Notes under the pieces: generated by a model | Databases searched by the model: none | The model's input: only the letters and a program-made list of their open reading frames with translations | Told to the model about the DNA's origin: nothing | Made by a program: the position numbers and the translations under genes | Shown here: positions 1-10,361 of the stretch, piece by piece | How positions within the stretch are numbered: position 1 is the stretch's first letter | How the letters are laid out: every line of letters begins with the position of its first letter | Assembly (NCBI GenBank): GCA_031002005.1 | Contig: CM061914.1 | Coordinates: forward strand, 192,342,685-192,406,684 | DNA: 64,000 bases | Reading direction: 5' to 3' | Source: Vandiemenella viatica | Taxonomy: Eukaryota > Arthropoda > Insecta > Orthoptera > Morabidae

Positions 1-215
1 ACAACTTGTGTTATTTATACAGGTAATTTGTCAACCAAATGTAGACAGTATTTTTCTCCTTGTTTCAAAGGATAAGTGTGCAAAGTTTCATCGAGATCGG
101 ATGAAAACTGTGGATTTGTATGAAGAACAAACAAACCAACAAACAAACAAACAAACAAACATACATTCATCTTTATATATAAAGATTACACAATGTGGTA
201 TTTATCTATGATTGA
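1..215 (+). repeat. dispersed repeat with (CAAA)n tail, copy 1
   Basis: GTTTCATCGAGATCGGATGAAAACTG followed by a CAAACAAAC run and TATATATAAAG. Closely related to 56925-57058 and, more distantly, to the units at 17275-18245. Confidence 0.7.
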
Positions 216-433
216 TGGACGGATTATAATTATAAATAACTCAGTTCTTTCGATTCAAACATTTATTATATATTATTTGAATCTACTAGGAAGATGCAGG
301 TTCGTTTTTTGGCAATGATTATCTAAAGCATTCAATCTACTCATCTACGCCGATAACTAACATCCCTGGAGTCCTTATCTCCATAGCAACTTATATCTTA
401 TTGCTTTTCTAAGAGTATATATATTATTAATTT

Positions 434-661
434 CTATCTACTCTCAGGAAACAAAAATATAATTTTCTTATGAAAATATTTCTGTTCTGTCAAAACTACC
501 ATCTTCAACAGTGGTCTGACCAAAGTGTTGTAACCCAATTCCATTACTTCTCCGGTACATGCTCTGATCACTCTCTCCAACAAGTGCAGAATGTTGTAAT
601 ATTTCCGTAGTACCTGTCCAGTGTGTCCTTTGTGACGTATGGTCATTCCCTGATGCATCAT
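434..661 (-). pseudogene. LINE-A reverse transcriptase C-terminal fragment
   Basis: The minus-strand frame contains ILHLLERVIRACTGEVMELG and TLVRPLL, matching the better preserved copy at 16125-16730. A truncated non-LTR retrotransposon piece; no 3' tail. Confidence 0.7.
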
Positions 662-1415
662 TTTTTTTTTATAAATTAAGGAATTATACTTGGAATAATT
701 ATGTTAAGAAATAATTAATGCTTTGTGTATATTTTTTTATATTTATAGTAATGAGTATTTCCACAGACGATATATGTAAATTGTATGTCGTTGGAATAAT
801 ATAAATGTCTTAGTTTTTTAATTAGTATTAGTATCTTTGATTGTTGGGTTGTGAAAAAAAAGGAGAAAAAAAAGATTGTTAACTAAAAACTTAATGCGTG
901 AATTTGTAATAATTATTATTGAATTGAACTTTAGATATGATTAAAAAGATTTATTAATTTAAAAGTAACAAGGAGGTTACACCTTCTTCGTTTTTACGCC
1001 AACGTATTTACATTTAAAGTATTCAGCAACCAAATGTGAATTGATTACTTGCAGCTGGGATTCTGTCACCAATGTTCCCGATCTTTAAATGTTTCGGTAA
1101 TCTGTGAAACCTCCAGAGAGCTTCTATAAACGTTTTAGTCCCTACTCATTCATAGTCGCCAAGTGCCCCTGTGGACGGTATTCCGCGTTTCATAAGTCTC
1201 TGTTCTGGTGATGATGACATCTTGTAGCCGTAACGAGACGCTAAGAGAGTTGTCCCATTCTGGCATGACGTCATCCACTGCTCAACGAGGAAAGCTATTC
1301 ACGGAGTGCTCGTCGCATTCACAGTGCAAGCTGTAAAAGAGCTTGAGAAGTTTTCAGATGACTGAGAGATTGGAAATCCTACCCACAGTTAGGTAGCTGA
1401 ACAAGAACCGCTAGG
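662..1415. other. no gene recognised
   Basis: AT-rich sequence, then mixed sequence from about 1020. I see no coding segment, inverted ends or tail signal. Confidence 0.6.
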
Positions 1416-1419
1416 TTAC

Positions 1420-1615
1420 GGCTGGAAAAAGAACTGGAGGGTAAAAGACCAAGAGGCCGGCCCAGAAGGAGATGACTGATCTTGTGAAACTCGACCTACA
1501 GGAGAGAGGTGCATCATGGTCTAGAGTCCAAGAAGAGGAAACAGACAAAGGTGGCGAGTGCTCTTACACCGCACCAGGGAAACTGAGACGGATGAAGATG
1601 GTGATGATGATGATT
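1420..1615 (+). pseudogene. non-LTR retrotransposon C-terminal tail, second family
   Basis: Conceptual translation across frame changes reads KELEGKRPRGRPRRR, TDLVKLDLQERGASWSRVQ and LLHRTRETETDEDGDDDD. The GRPRRRW...DL(Q)...W order is the extreme C-terminus of several reverse-transcriptase-coding LINEs. At least one stop and two shifts. Acidic Asp run at the end. Confidence 0.55.
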
Positions 1616-1649
1616 TAGGTAGCCTAGCACGGCAACATATTCGCCACGG

Positions 1650-1800
1650 GTGTGCAGCCGGATATTTTCATAAAACGATACAACGTTTCGACAACGTCGT
1701 CTGTTGTCATCGTCAGGTAAACGTATCTTGCTATCGAGTATCTGGAAGATCACTGCGAAACTCTGTCATCGTTTTATGTAACTATCCGGCTGCAAAGCCG
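1650..1800. repeat. foldback with a hammerhead-like core on the minus strand
   Basis: Arms GCCGGATATTTTCATAAAACGAT and ATCGTTTTATG...TATCCGGC are inverted. The left arm reads on the minus strand as CTGACGA (1710-1716), one extra base, perfect 6-bp stem II (1703-1708 with 1690-1695), 7-nt loop, GAAA (1686-1689), CGTT. The right arm retains only a degenerate CTGGAAGA...GAAAC. Confidence 0.55.
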
Positions 1801-1810
1801 TCAAGACTAT

Positions 1811-2429
1811 GTTGCATTTGTACGCCGGGGAAATCTCCGTTCACGTATCAGGCTAATAACAGAGCTCCAAACTTAGACTCCGGGGTGCATTCGAGTCCAT
1901 TTAAGAGGGATGTTAAATTTTAAGTTAAATTTTACGATTAATATTTTCTGCTTGCCGTGATGTGTGATCCTTACAAGCCTTATCGTATAATAATTCGGAT
2001 TGACAATTGATATAACTATTTGATCTTGCTCCTTTAATTACTTTCATATCTCCATCATGCCGCTGTCCGATACAATGCCATAATTTCTCCAACATCATCC
2101 AAAGAGTCTGCCCTGCTGAGTTGGCGCTGCCAACATTAATCTCTGGTTCCATAGATATTACTTCTACTCAAAAAGAAATCTGTTGTTCGGAAGTTATCAA
2201 CATTTAATTTAAAACAGCAGTCACCAAAAACTCTTGAAGAATTAAAAATTAAAATTTGTAAATCGGAAAAATTATTGGGTGAGGAATTTAACATTCCAAT
2301 TATAAAAGAGAAATTTATATATAATGGGTAATTAGATGACCAGGGGTATTGCGACCGAAGCAATTAATAATAATAAGATATAAAGTGTTAGTTTATAGCC
2401 TTAATCTACCTCTCCACTTCTGCTAAATA
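1811..2429. other. no gene recognised
   Basis: AT-rich intergenic sequence without recognisable coding or repeat signals. Confidence 0.6.
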
Positions 2430-2460
2430 CACAGTCCAGTCACATTAATGTGACCACCTC

Positions 2461-3553
2461 TCAAAAACCACCTTTGGCAGAGCGGACCGCTGCGAGGCGT
2501 GCAGGAAGAGAGTCAATTAGGTTTCTGAAGGTGTTCACTGGGATGTTGAGCCATGCCGACTCCAGTGCCGTGGCCAGCTGCGCTAGATTACGCGGTTGAG
2601 GATCCATGGCGCGAACAACCCGATCGAGGTGGTCCCACAGATTCTCGATTGGGCTTAAATCCGGGGAGTTTGCTGGCCAGGGGAGAAAGGTAAACTCATC
2701 CTGGTGCTCTTCGAACCACCCTGGATCCTTCCGGCAATTGTTACAGGGTGTTTGCTTTCAGACGTTTCACGCCGTATGCGCCAACGCCCATCTGTCCGAT
2801 GGATCATATTTCATGATTCATCGGAAAAAGCCATCTGTCGCCACACTATGGACGTCCAGTTGCGGTACTGGCGTGCAAATTCCAACCTTCGTCGCCGATG
2901 AACAGCAGTCAGCATAGGTGCATCAACCAGGCGTACCGAGCAGGGCGGTGTAACGGTTAGCGTTCTCGCCTCGCATTCGGGAGGACGGCGGTTCGAATCC
3001 CCGTCCGGGCATCCAGATTTGGGTTTTCCATGGTTTCCCCAAATCACTCCGGGCAAATGCCGGGATGCTTCCTTCAAAAGGCCATGGCCGAATTCCTTCC
3101 CATTCCTTGCCCCCATCCTTGCCCGTCTCTAAAGACCTCGATGTTAAAAAGAGACGTAAAGCAGTTACAAAAAAAAAACAAAAAAAAAAAAAAAACCTGG
3201 CGTCTGCTGCAGAGGCCCATGCGCAGCAACGTTCGCTGAACCGTTGTTGAGGATACACTCTTGGTAGCCCCTTGGTTCATCTGGGCGGTCAGTTGCTCAA
3301 TAGTTGCACGTCTATTTGCCCGACCGCATCTCCGTAACCTTCGTTCGCCTCTGTCATCTATAGCCCGTGGTGCACCACATGTTCCACGCCGCTGATTTTG
3401 AATAGTGCCATTTTGCCATGCACGGTATACTTTCGCCACGGTGGCACGTGAACAGTTCACAAAATTAGCCGTTTCCGAAATGTTTCCACCCTTGACCCGA
3501 AAGCCAATAATCATGCCCTTTTGGACGTCTGATAAATCGCTACGTTTCTGCAT
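2461..3553 (-). pseudogene. Tc1-like transposase remnant, SINE-interrupted and deleted
   Basis: ATG at 3551-3553 starts MQKRSDLSDVQKG, the typical N-terminal helix-turn-helix of Tc1 transposases, intact to GLCSRR near 3204. The SINE follows. The coding sequence resumes at about 2925 as LVDAPMLTAVHRRRR and reaches the first catalytic Asp in QMAFSDES. The segment carrying the second Asp (QDNA-type motif) is missing: the sequence jumps to FLPWPANSPDLSPIENLW, which holds the catalytic Glu. It ends AKGGF with a stop at 2461-2463. Loss of the second Asp makes it dead regardless of the SINE. Confidence 0.88.
2935..3194 (+). mobile_element. tRNA-derived SINE, full length, inside the Tc1 element
   Basis: The 5' head (ACCGAGC...GGTGTAACGGTTAGC...GGTTCGAATCC) has RNA polymerase III A and B boxes and resembles a tRNA. 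The body follows (CCAGATTTGGGTTTTCC, CCGGGATGCTTCC, CCATGGCCGAATTCC). It ends in an A-rich tail. The 9-bp target duplication in the flanking Tc1 fixes the boundaries. This is the reference copy for the family in this window. Confidence 0.92.
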
Positions 3554-3703
3554 TACGCCAACGATTGAAATGCTGTCCGATGCCCTAGGACATCCTTTAT
3601 ATACATTCCACTGTAATGTGCTGCCACCTGCCTTCTGTGATTGGTTATTTCACGTTGACGTCGAAAGTAGGTGGTGGTCACATTAATGTGACTGGACTGT
3701 GTA

Positions 3704-4060
3704 ATTGCAAGTCGTCTTAGTGACCTGGTGGCAGAGTTTCTTAAAGGATGCTGCATTGCCCTGTGTCATAGCCCTTTAACCTCGCCCGTGTAACGGGGCT
3801 CAGCAGTTTAATGTGGATTCAGATTCACGGAGCGCACCACCACTACAGCTTAATGTGGAATCTAATGACGTAGCGAGTCATGCAAACTTCTCATTAACAA
3901 TTCGTTCCACATTTTTCCTACTTAACATTTATTACAGCTCTTAGTGCTGCACTAAACATTACAGATATTTGACAAGACTCAAATATCCTTTTTTTTGTTG
4001 CTTACAGTTATATCATCACTACTATATTCTTCACGCTAAGCGGATGATAATCACTCCATT
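3704..4060. other. no gene recognised
   Basis: Short duplicated phrase (TTTAATGTGGA...CGGAGCGCACCACCACTAC / CTTAATGTGGA) but no gene. Confidence 0.5.
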
Positions 4061-4114
4061 ACAATCATGCTTCCAGCCTACGCGAATTATTCACTAAGTT
4101 CCGTGATGCTGGAT

Positions 4115-4757
4115 CGTCCACCTCAGTTCATGTGTATTGAAACAGTCATGGCAGTGTACAAGGCGTATAATGGTGATGATGAATGCAAAGATATGGGTGT
4201 AAGAGTTAAAAATAATGCGTGGAAGAAAAGAGATGAGCATAATCACAAACTGGGAGTCGATTTCAGACACAAGGGTACGGGATTTTTTTTTTTAGTTATA
4301 TTTTTTTTTTTTTTACTTACGGCTTTCGCCCAGTCGACGTCGAGGCCGTTAGAGGCGGGATGGGACAGGGGACGGGAAGGAATTTGGCCATGGCATTTTA
4401 AAGAAACATCCTGGCATTCGCCTGGAGTGATTTTGGGAGACCATGGAAAACCCAAATCTGGATGCCCGGACAGGGATTCAAATCCGCGCCCTCCCGAATG
4501 CGAGGCCAGAACGTTAACCGCTCACCCACCACGCTCGGTAGGAATGGGAAGATTCTCTTTTTAAGGTAACCTCGGTCAGGGATCGGAATAAGTTACCAAG
4601 AGAATTGATGAATAATTTACCAAAAACTGTGAAACAATTTTAAGATGAAATTTGTAGAGAGAGAAAGTAGGTGGTCACAGGAAAGTGGATTAATAGGAGT
4701 GTAGGGAAATTTCCACAGGAGCATGTGCTCCATCGCAATTAAATTAAAGTAGACTTC
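4115..4757 (+). pseudogene. LINE-A 3' fragment, interrupted by a SINE
   Basis: Encodes VYKAYNGDDECKDMGVRVKN and the KLGVDFRHKG motif of LINE-A, is interrupted at about 4280 by a minus-strand SINE, and resumes with GGGAAGATTCTCTTTTT...GATCGGAATAAGTTACC. It ends in GCAATTAAATTAAA, the family's 3' tail. Confidence 0.8.
4285..4545 (-). mobile_element. SINE inside LINE-A
   Basis: Minus-strand copy: A-tail (T-runs) at 4285-4316, body, then the tRNA-like head ending CCACGCTCGGTA near 4541; the B box is partly changed (GATTCAAATCC). Inserted in a LINE-A copy. Confidence 0.88.
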
Positions 4758-4939
4758 CTGGTAGTTACCTCAGAAGAACAGCTGCTCTGGTTCATCACTA
4801 ATATTAAGATCTTGTGAGCACACAAGACCTATCCACTTGCTGAGTCTCTAATACACGCGCTTTCACACGTACTGTAGATTCCATGAGATAGAATAAGTAG
4901 TATCTGTGGTTCTTGGCTGTCCGAGTGGCGCCGCATCAT

Positions 4940-5000
4940 GTTCATTGTAGCCGACGTTTCGACCCTCATTCTGGGGTCTTCTTCCAGGGCAGAACCTGCC
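4940..5000 (-). repeat. degenerate hammerhead-like half element
   Basis: On the minus strand a perfect 5-bp stem (GACCC 4974-4978 with GGGTC 4961-4965) precedes GAAACGTCGG (TTTC at 4957-4960), but the first box reads CTGGAAGA instead of CTGANGA. It resembles the foldback family. The flanking sequence to 5126 shows nothing else. Confidence 0.4.
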
Positions 5001-5126
5001 AAGTAGTATCTGTGACGTTACTACCAAAAAGTGAACGCTGAACCAATTAGTTACTACCATAGAGTAACCCTAGAATGAAACTAATAATTTAAAAAATACG
5101 CAGTCACCAAAAACCGACTGGTAGCT

Positions 5127-5195
5127 CCGCGATTAAGGTGCGTAACTCGAGATCTAAAGATCCTCGGTTCGAATCCTTGAGTTGGCGAGGATTTT
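5127..5195 (+). repeat. tRNA-like sequence (probable SINE head)
   Basis: GGTAGCTCCGCGATTAAGGTG followed by a GAGATCTAAAGATCCTC arm and a perfect B box GGTTCGAATCC. It lacks a convincing full cloverleaf, so a tRNA-derived SINE head is likelier than a functional tRNA. Confidence 0.45.
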
Positions 5196-5680
5196 CATAA
5201 GACCTTTGTAGTGCCGTTCTAGGGAATATTTGGCAATAGCTGGGTAATAATTACTAAAGTGAAAGTGGGAGTACTGGTTGGATGCAGTCCTCCATATCTT
5301 GCGCTAACCTCTTCTTCTCAACATACGAGGCTTGTGGTAAGGTGAGGTGCCGCTCCCGGTGCAGCTGTTCGAGAGGTAAATTGATTCGCGTGAAGCTGCG
5401 GAGGAGGGCAGCACTGTCGACCTGAGTGCTGTAGGTCAGACGACACGCCCCCTAGAAAGCGGCGCACACCCAACTATCACACCGGCATCGCAGGGAGGGC
5501 AACGCTTTCTACGGCGCCACAGAAACAAGACAAACACACACAAATATTAATAGTAAGAAAGAAAAACGAAAGCATTAAACACATAAAACAGTAAAGGGAA
5601 AAACAGAAATAAACAAAACCATAATAGCAAAAAGAAAACAAGACTACAAAAAAACACAAAATAAAAAATGTTACATGCAG
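5196..5680. other. no gene recognised
   Basis: A GC-moderate stretch to 5520, then A-rich sequence. Short frames here have no coding character. Confidence 0.5.
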
Positions 5681-5752
5681 TGAAATCCTCTAGGGTGTCC
5701 AGCCGGTATTGTATAAACATGACGTTTCGACAGCTAGTTCTGCTGTCTTCGT

Positions 5753-6158
5753 CAGTGGCGTAGCTAGGTTAACAAGGACCCCGGTGCAAAAAATTTATTT
5801 TTGGCCTCAGGCCAGATGGGCGACCTTTTTTTGCTTTGTGTTGCTGGTAAGGGCCCCCTGAGCTGAGGATGGGACCCTTGAGTTGTGTTTAGGGACCCCC
5901 TGAGCAGTGGTTGGGGGACCCCATCAGCAGTTAGAGGGCCCTTATTGAAGGGCTTCCTGTGTCTCAGGGGCCCCCTTAGACTACTGTAGAGCTAAAAAAA
6001 AGGTCGCTAGTTTGCCATGAAGTCTCGTGGGCCTCTGAACTGCGCTTGGGGGCCCCCAGAAGTGCACTTTGGGGTTGCCAGAGGTATGCTTGGGTGCCCC
6101 CTGAGCGTAGGGGCCCCAGTGCACTGCACCGCCTAGCCCCATAGTAGCTACGCCCCTG
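5753..6158. mobile_element. non-autonomous hAT element, copy 1
   Basis: Ends CAGTGGCGTAGCTA and TAGCTACGCCCCTG, with a perfect 8-bp target duplication GTCTTCGT (5745-5752 and 6159-6166), diagnostic of hAT. 406 bp, no coding capacity. The interior is rich in GGGCCCC/CCCCTGAG words. Inserted in the foldback at 5681-6328. Confidence 0.92.
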
Positions 6159-6235
6159 GTCTTCGTCAGGTGTCAGGTCTCTTGTAGCTATCGCAAGCAG
6201 ACTGTCACTGACAGTCAGCTTGCGACATCTAGAAG

Positions 6236-6300
6236 ACGCATGACACCTGATGAAGACGGCAGAGCTAGCTGTCGAAACGTCATGTTTATACAACACTATC
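6236..6300 (+). ncRNA. hammerhead-ribozyme-like core
   Basis: Order CTGATGA, stem II (GACGGC/GCTGTC, one G-U, 7-nt loop), GAAA, CGTC. Stem I can form from bases just before CTGATGA and just after GTC (about 4 pairs after a first A-C mismatch). Stem III is only the palindrome ACGT, as in hammerheads thought to act as dimers. One extra A lies between A9 and stem II. Cleavage activity not shown. Confidence 0.5.
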
Positions 6301-6469
6301 CGGCAGGACAACCGAGAGGATTTCATTGTATCAGTACGCCGGGAGAGTATACACTCACACAAAAATATAGTAGTTAAAAAGCCAAACAAAAAAGCACAAA
6401 ACAAATACAGAATATTAATGGCGATGCGCTAATTTATTTCAGTTATTAAACGAGTTCTACACTATTATA

Positions 6470-6592
6470 GAATGCCGGGATGCTTCCTTTAAAAATGCCA
6501 TGGCCGAATTCCTTCGTAGTCCTTGTCCGCAGTTCTTTTTCCGCCTCTAATGACCTCGACGCCGACGACGCATAAAGCCATAAGGAAAAAAA
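6470..6592 (+). mobile_element. SINE 3' fragment
   Basis: Only the 3' half (GCCGGGATGCTTCC to GCATAAAGCC and an A-tail) is present; the tRNA head is missing. Confidence 0.8.
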
Positions 6593-6985
6593 ACTATTAT
6601 AGAAAAAGCTAGAGAAATAAAAAATACAAAAAACACACCATAATTGGATTTTCCTGAGTTTTCCACACTTACTTGGAGTGTTTCATGAGGGTGCGCTACC
6701 AGACACTCGGGTAGGAAATCCAAAAGTCTTCTGAACCTCAAATTCTCTTACATGCAATGTGGAATAACTTAAGACTACTGAACAACATTCGAATATAGCT
6801 TGATTAGTATGAAATGTTAGTAAGTTAGTGCTAATATTTTACAAGTCGACGTTAAAAAGACTGAGAGATTCCTTGGTCTTTGCGTATGACTTCTGGGGGA
6901 AGTAAAAGGTTTTAAACTCGAATGAGTTTTAAGCTCTACGCTTGTTCCTCAGTGAAATAACGCAACGTTCGAAGAAACTTCAAAC
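6593..6985. other. no gene recognised
   Basis: AT-rich sequence without recognisable features. Confidence 0.5.
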
Positions 6986-6989
6986 GCAC

Positions 6990-7184
6990 TGAGCACTCCA
7001 GGTCGTTCCAGAGGTGTGTGAGGACTGGAAGGTCTGTCGCTGACGTCAGAGACTCTTCTCGCGACATGCTGACGTCAGCGTTTCTGCGAGCCGACGGGTT
7101 CCCTGGCCCGTGACGTCATCATTCCCGCGATCGTCTCGGTTCTCGTTGGGGCGCCTTCCTCACTGGGCCAGCAAGTCCGAACCC
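6990..7184. promoter_or_regulatory. CpG-rich block with three CRE palindromes
   Basis: Perfect TGACGTCA palindromes at 7041-7048, 7070-7077 and 7111-7118, the consensus for CREB/ATF-type bZIP factors, within a GC-rich block next to the Harbinger element. No adjacent transcript can be identified. Confidence 0.45.
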
Positions 7185-7188
7185 TTAA

Positions 7189-8560
7189 AGGCCCGGCCAC
7201 ACAGAACGCGACAACGACACGCGATATTGTGTCGCGGCGCGACGTCGCTATTGTTGTAATTCACAGTTTGAATCGGGACGGTCACACACAAAGCGATCCG
7301 TCGCCGGGCCGCCGCCTTTGTCGCGGCGACGAGCGACACAGTTGTACAAAATCACAGAATTGTCGCGCGACAGAGCGACATGGCCGATGAAGCAAAATTG
7401 ATTTCCACCGCATCCGACGGCCACTACTTCAGGTGTACTAAGAGATGCATATGAAAAGATTTCCAGCTCATAAAAAATAATTTTTCGCATTGAGAATTGT
7501 ATTTTTTCTTCTTAGTTTCTCACTTTATGTTTGTTTGTTTACACTGTAATTATTTAAAATAAATAATACTTGTATTTGAGCCTATCTTTTTATTGTGAAA
7601 TACATTGTCAATAATAAATTGTATATTTTATTGTGAATATTTCACTTTGTGACGAAACTCCTGGTTTTAAGGGTATTTCTTAATATTGACCTCCACTCAA
7701 ATGACACAGCTGCCTGCAGGGAGGTAGAGCTGGGAAGTGATAAGATTGAAAATCACTTAGAGGTCAGGGGCTTTGGCCAGGGCGCTAAGATTTTCGGGCC
7801 CCGGGTAAGGATTCTTAGCCCCCCTCCTCCCCCCCCCCCAACAAAATTATTTATATTAAACTTTTAAAAACTTTTAAATTTTAAGGCAAAAAATCAAATT
7901 ACATCTTTTTAAGCAAGATTTTAAAAGTTTTATTTTTATTTAATTAGACACTCTGGCAGAGGAGCCCCCTTCGGGGGCACAGGCCCAGGATACTTTTGCC
8001 TCGCTTAACCCCCTAGCACCGGCTCTGGTTTTGGCAGTGTCGTTTTTGTTTTGTTTTTAAGAATATATATTAAATGAACAGAACATACCTCATAGTGTCA
8101 TACAAATGGCTAATCTTTCTATTGTACCAATTACTTTTCTCCAGTTCGTGGTGCAATATAGTTGATTTTAACAGATTGTCTACTTTCTCGAAGCATTCTC
8201 GAGACATACGAAAATATGTATAAAATCTATCTTCTTGTGATACCAGTCCCCGGCAAAGGCGGTGGTATTCACCAAGGCATTCTCTCTTCTTATTGATGTC
8301 AGGAACCCAGACCATTTTTAGTGCGAACAAAATAAGTAGAGTCCCCTCATCACTTGACATGTTTTAAGAATTTCCTAGCCCAAGAAAACTTATTAAGAAA
8401 GAAATAGAGAAGTACAGATTTCTTCGCGAGAGAGGGTCTCACTGGCATTTGTCGCTATGGAGTTGTCGCGTCCTGTGTGACGTACCAAAATCGCGTATCG
8501 CCGCGACGAGAGAACGACCACTTGCCGCTGTCGCTTGTCGCGTTCGGTGTGGCCAGGCCT
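7189..8560 (-). mobile_element. PIF/Harbinger-type transposon, internally deleted
   Basis: Inverted ends (AGGCC(C/T)GGCCACAC(A/C)GAACGCGAC) are flanked by TTAA at 7185-7188 and 8561-8564 (TTA/TAA is the usual target). CpG-rich subterminal repeats with GCGACA-type words lie at both ends. The internal part is AT-rich and holds a transposase fragment on the minus strand. A repeat-like segment with GGGCCCCGGGTAAG near 7790 may be a further insertion. Confidence 0.8.
8070..8360 (-). pseudogene. PIF/Harbinger nuclease, N-terminal fragment
   Basis: A 96-residue frame (MSSDEGTLLILFALKMVWVP) contains LGEYHRLCRGL...DRFYTYFRMSRECFEKV, the signature of the N-terminal part of Harbinger/HARBI1-like nucleases, just ahead of their DDE domain. 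The catalytic domain is absent; the frame ends after DTMRYVLFI. It is enclosed by the inverted repeats at 7189 and 8560, which supports the element assignment. About a quarter of the usual length, so non-functional. Confidence 0.8.
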
Positions 8561-8756
8561 TTAATGTTCTCTACGTATAATACTCACAGGCTACAGGATT
8601 CTTTGTTTCGCTCACAATCCGCACCGTTCGGCATGTTTCGAACAAATTTTGTGCCCTCTTCATGTTTCCGTTTTTCTTGGACAGTCTCCGTATTTAGCTC
8701 TCTGTCTCCGGACAGATTTCGGGGATTTCCCCGAATTTTTACAATTGCTCACTGAT

Positions 8757-8995
8757 ATTGTTTCGTTGTTGTTGTCGTCGTTTTGTTTGTTGTTGTTTTG
8801 TTATTGTTGTTGTTTTGTTGTTTTGTTGTTGCTGTTGTTGTTGTTTTGGTGTTGTTGTTTTGTTCCTATTGTCTTGTTGTTGCTGTTAAGTTGTCGTTGT
8901 TGCTGTTGTTGTTCTTCTTCTTCTTGTTTGTAGTTGTTTTTTGTGTTGTTGTTGTAGTGCTGTTGTTGTTTTAATGTTGTTGCTGTTGTTGTTTT
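8757..8995 (+). repeat. (GTT)n-rich low-complexity tract
   Basis: GTT/TTG triplets with interruptions over about 240 bp. All open frames across it are shadows. Confidence 0.9.
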
Positions 8996-9690
8996 TTATC
9001 ACGCGAGAATTTTTGACATGTCCTGATTGGCTAATGTTTTTCCTTAAAGAAAGAAACACGAAGCAAACTTCTTTCCATGTGCGTACCCAGTAATGAAAGA
9101 AAATTGAAAAGACGCTGCGTCGTAAACATAGGTGGGCACAATTAATCCAAAAGCTAAGTTCGTTAATCGTTAATCCGCTACTTAAAAGATTAACTTTGAT
9201 AATCGTTAAAGTTTTACATTTTTGCAAATTTAATGCAAGTTAAAGTTATCCGTTGAAAGTTAAATATCCAAAGGTTGTTCTGATGTCTAATTATTATAAT
9301 AGGCATTACTGCACCTTGTTCCAAGGTTTTATGTACTGTGATGGTGGCGCTAATCTGGATTCCTTTATGAAAAGTAACAAATTGGGCTCGCACTTGCTGA
9401 AGGCGTGGAATTGTTTTTCTTTTACCACGAGCTGACACTGATTTTATTATTATTATATATATATATATATATATTTTGAAACTGTACATATTTCGTTGTA
9501 TGCATCCTCTTCATATGTTGTTTAAGATTATTAAGGCTAGAAAACTCAGCCTTGATTGTAAAAAGTTTAAGCAAATACAGTTTGCATTCATAAATCAACT
9601 GTTCTCCCGCTATTTATTTTAATGCTATATAATATCTGTAAATCCCGTCTGCTTTATGTATGTCCGATAATCATGGTGTCGTGAAATCAC
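8996..9690. other. AT-rich sequence with TTAATCGTTAA-type words
   Basis: 9130-9270 is rich in TTAATCGTTAA / GTTAA words after a GGTGGGCACAATTAATC start, reminiscent of a hAT-type non-autonomous element. A (TA)n run lies at 9449-9473. No gene. Confidence 0.4.
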
Positions 9691-9696
9691 ACCAGG

Positions 9697-9820
9697 CGGA
9701 CGCCGGGATGGTTACTTCAATAGGCCATGGCCGAATTCCTTGAAGTTCCTTGTTCCCAGTCCTTTCCCGCCTCTAATAATCCTGACATAAAAAAGGCGTA
9801 AAGTCATAAAAAAAAAGGAA
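9697..9820 (+). mobile_element. SINE 3' fragment
   Basis: GCCGGGATGGTTACTTC...CCATGGCCGAATTCC...GGCGTAAAGTC and an A-tail; head missing. Confidence 0.8.
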
Positions 9821-10360
9821 TTTCTTGCTCAGAATGCAACGAGGTTAGTGTTGCAACCACGCCTTGGCAACAGTAACTTTGAGAGCGCATATTACAGCGA
9901 GATTGTAATTGTGGTTTAGCGTTGTTTTCCAGATGGAGGGTTTTCTTTCTGTCTGCCTGGGAAACTTCTCACAGGACATTCCCCGAGTATTCATAGCAGC
10001 ACAGTCCAAAGGTTTCTGTCTCCGCTCACTCAAATAGGGTTTAGTGTGTTCCACTCTAGTGTCGGGCATGGAGTGCCAACTACGTAATGAATCTGCCGAA
10101 AGGAGTCCAGAAAATTCCGACGCCATGCTTGGATGATCTTTGGAAACCTGTCAAGTCGACGTATTGTTTCGGCGTTACTCTGTGGTTGGCTACGTCTTTT
10201 GTCTCAATTGGATACATTTTCAATGCTGTTCTAGGTTGCAGGTAGGTAGAGTGCATCTGTTTTCGTGTTTCTTTCATTACTCACTTACACGTTAGGTTAT
10301 TCGTCATTTGACTTTTTGGAAAAATGGCAAATGGCCATCACTCCCTTCTAAGACAGGTTT
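9821..10360. other. no gene recognised
   Basis: Two overlapping minus-strand frames (about 9845-10277) with fairly balanced composition. No family recognised; I do not call a gene. Confidence 0.4.
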
Positions 10361-10361
10361 A

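Larger units (their letters stand above)
2430..3701 (-). mobile_element. Tc1-like transposon, internally deleted and split by a SINE
   Basis: Perfect 29-bp inverted repeats (CACAGTCCAGTCACATTAAT...) lie at 2430-2458 and 3673-3701, flanked by TA at 2428-2429 and 3702-3703. A SINE (2935-3194) sits inside with a 9-bp near-identical target duplication (2926-2934 and 3195-3203). Without the SINE the element is about 1.0 kb, shorter than a full Tc1. Confidence 0.93.
5681..6328. repeat. inverted-repeat foldback with paired hammerhead-like cores
   Basis: Outer arms (GAAATCCTCT... at the left, ...AGAGGATTTC at the right) are inverted. Each arm carries a hammerhead-ribozyme-like core. The right core is on the + strand: CTGATGA 6247-6253, stem II 6255-6260 with 6268-6273, GAAA 6274-6277, GTC to 6281. 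The left core is on the - strand (GAAA complement at 5725-5728; perfect 6-bp stem 5729-5734 with 5743-5748). The left CTGACGA box is split by the hAT element at 5753. Confidence 0.7.

Noticed and set aside
5127..5195. Functional tRNA gene
   Set aside because: B box is perfect but I could not fold a full acceptor stem; likelier a SINE head.
8649..8974. Val/Leu/Phe-rich frame resembling a membrane protein
   Set aside because: It is the translation of a (GTT)n tract.
9845..10277. Two overlapping minus-strand frames as a host gene
   Set aside because: No splice logic, no recognisable family, ordinary composition; length within chance expectation.
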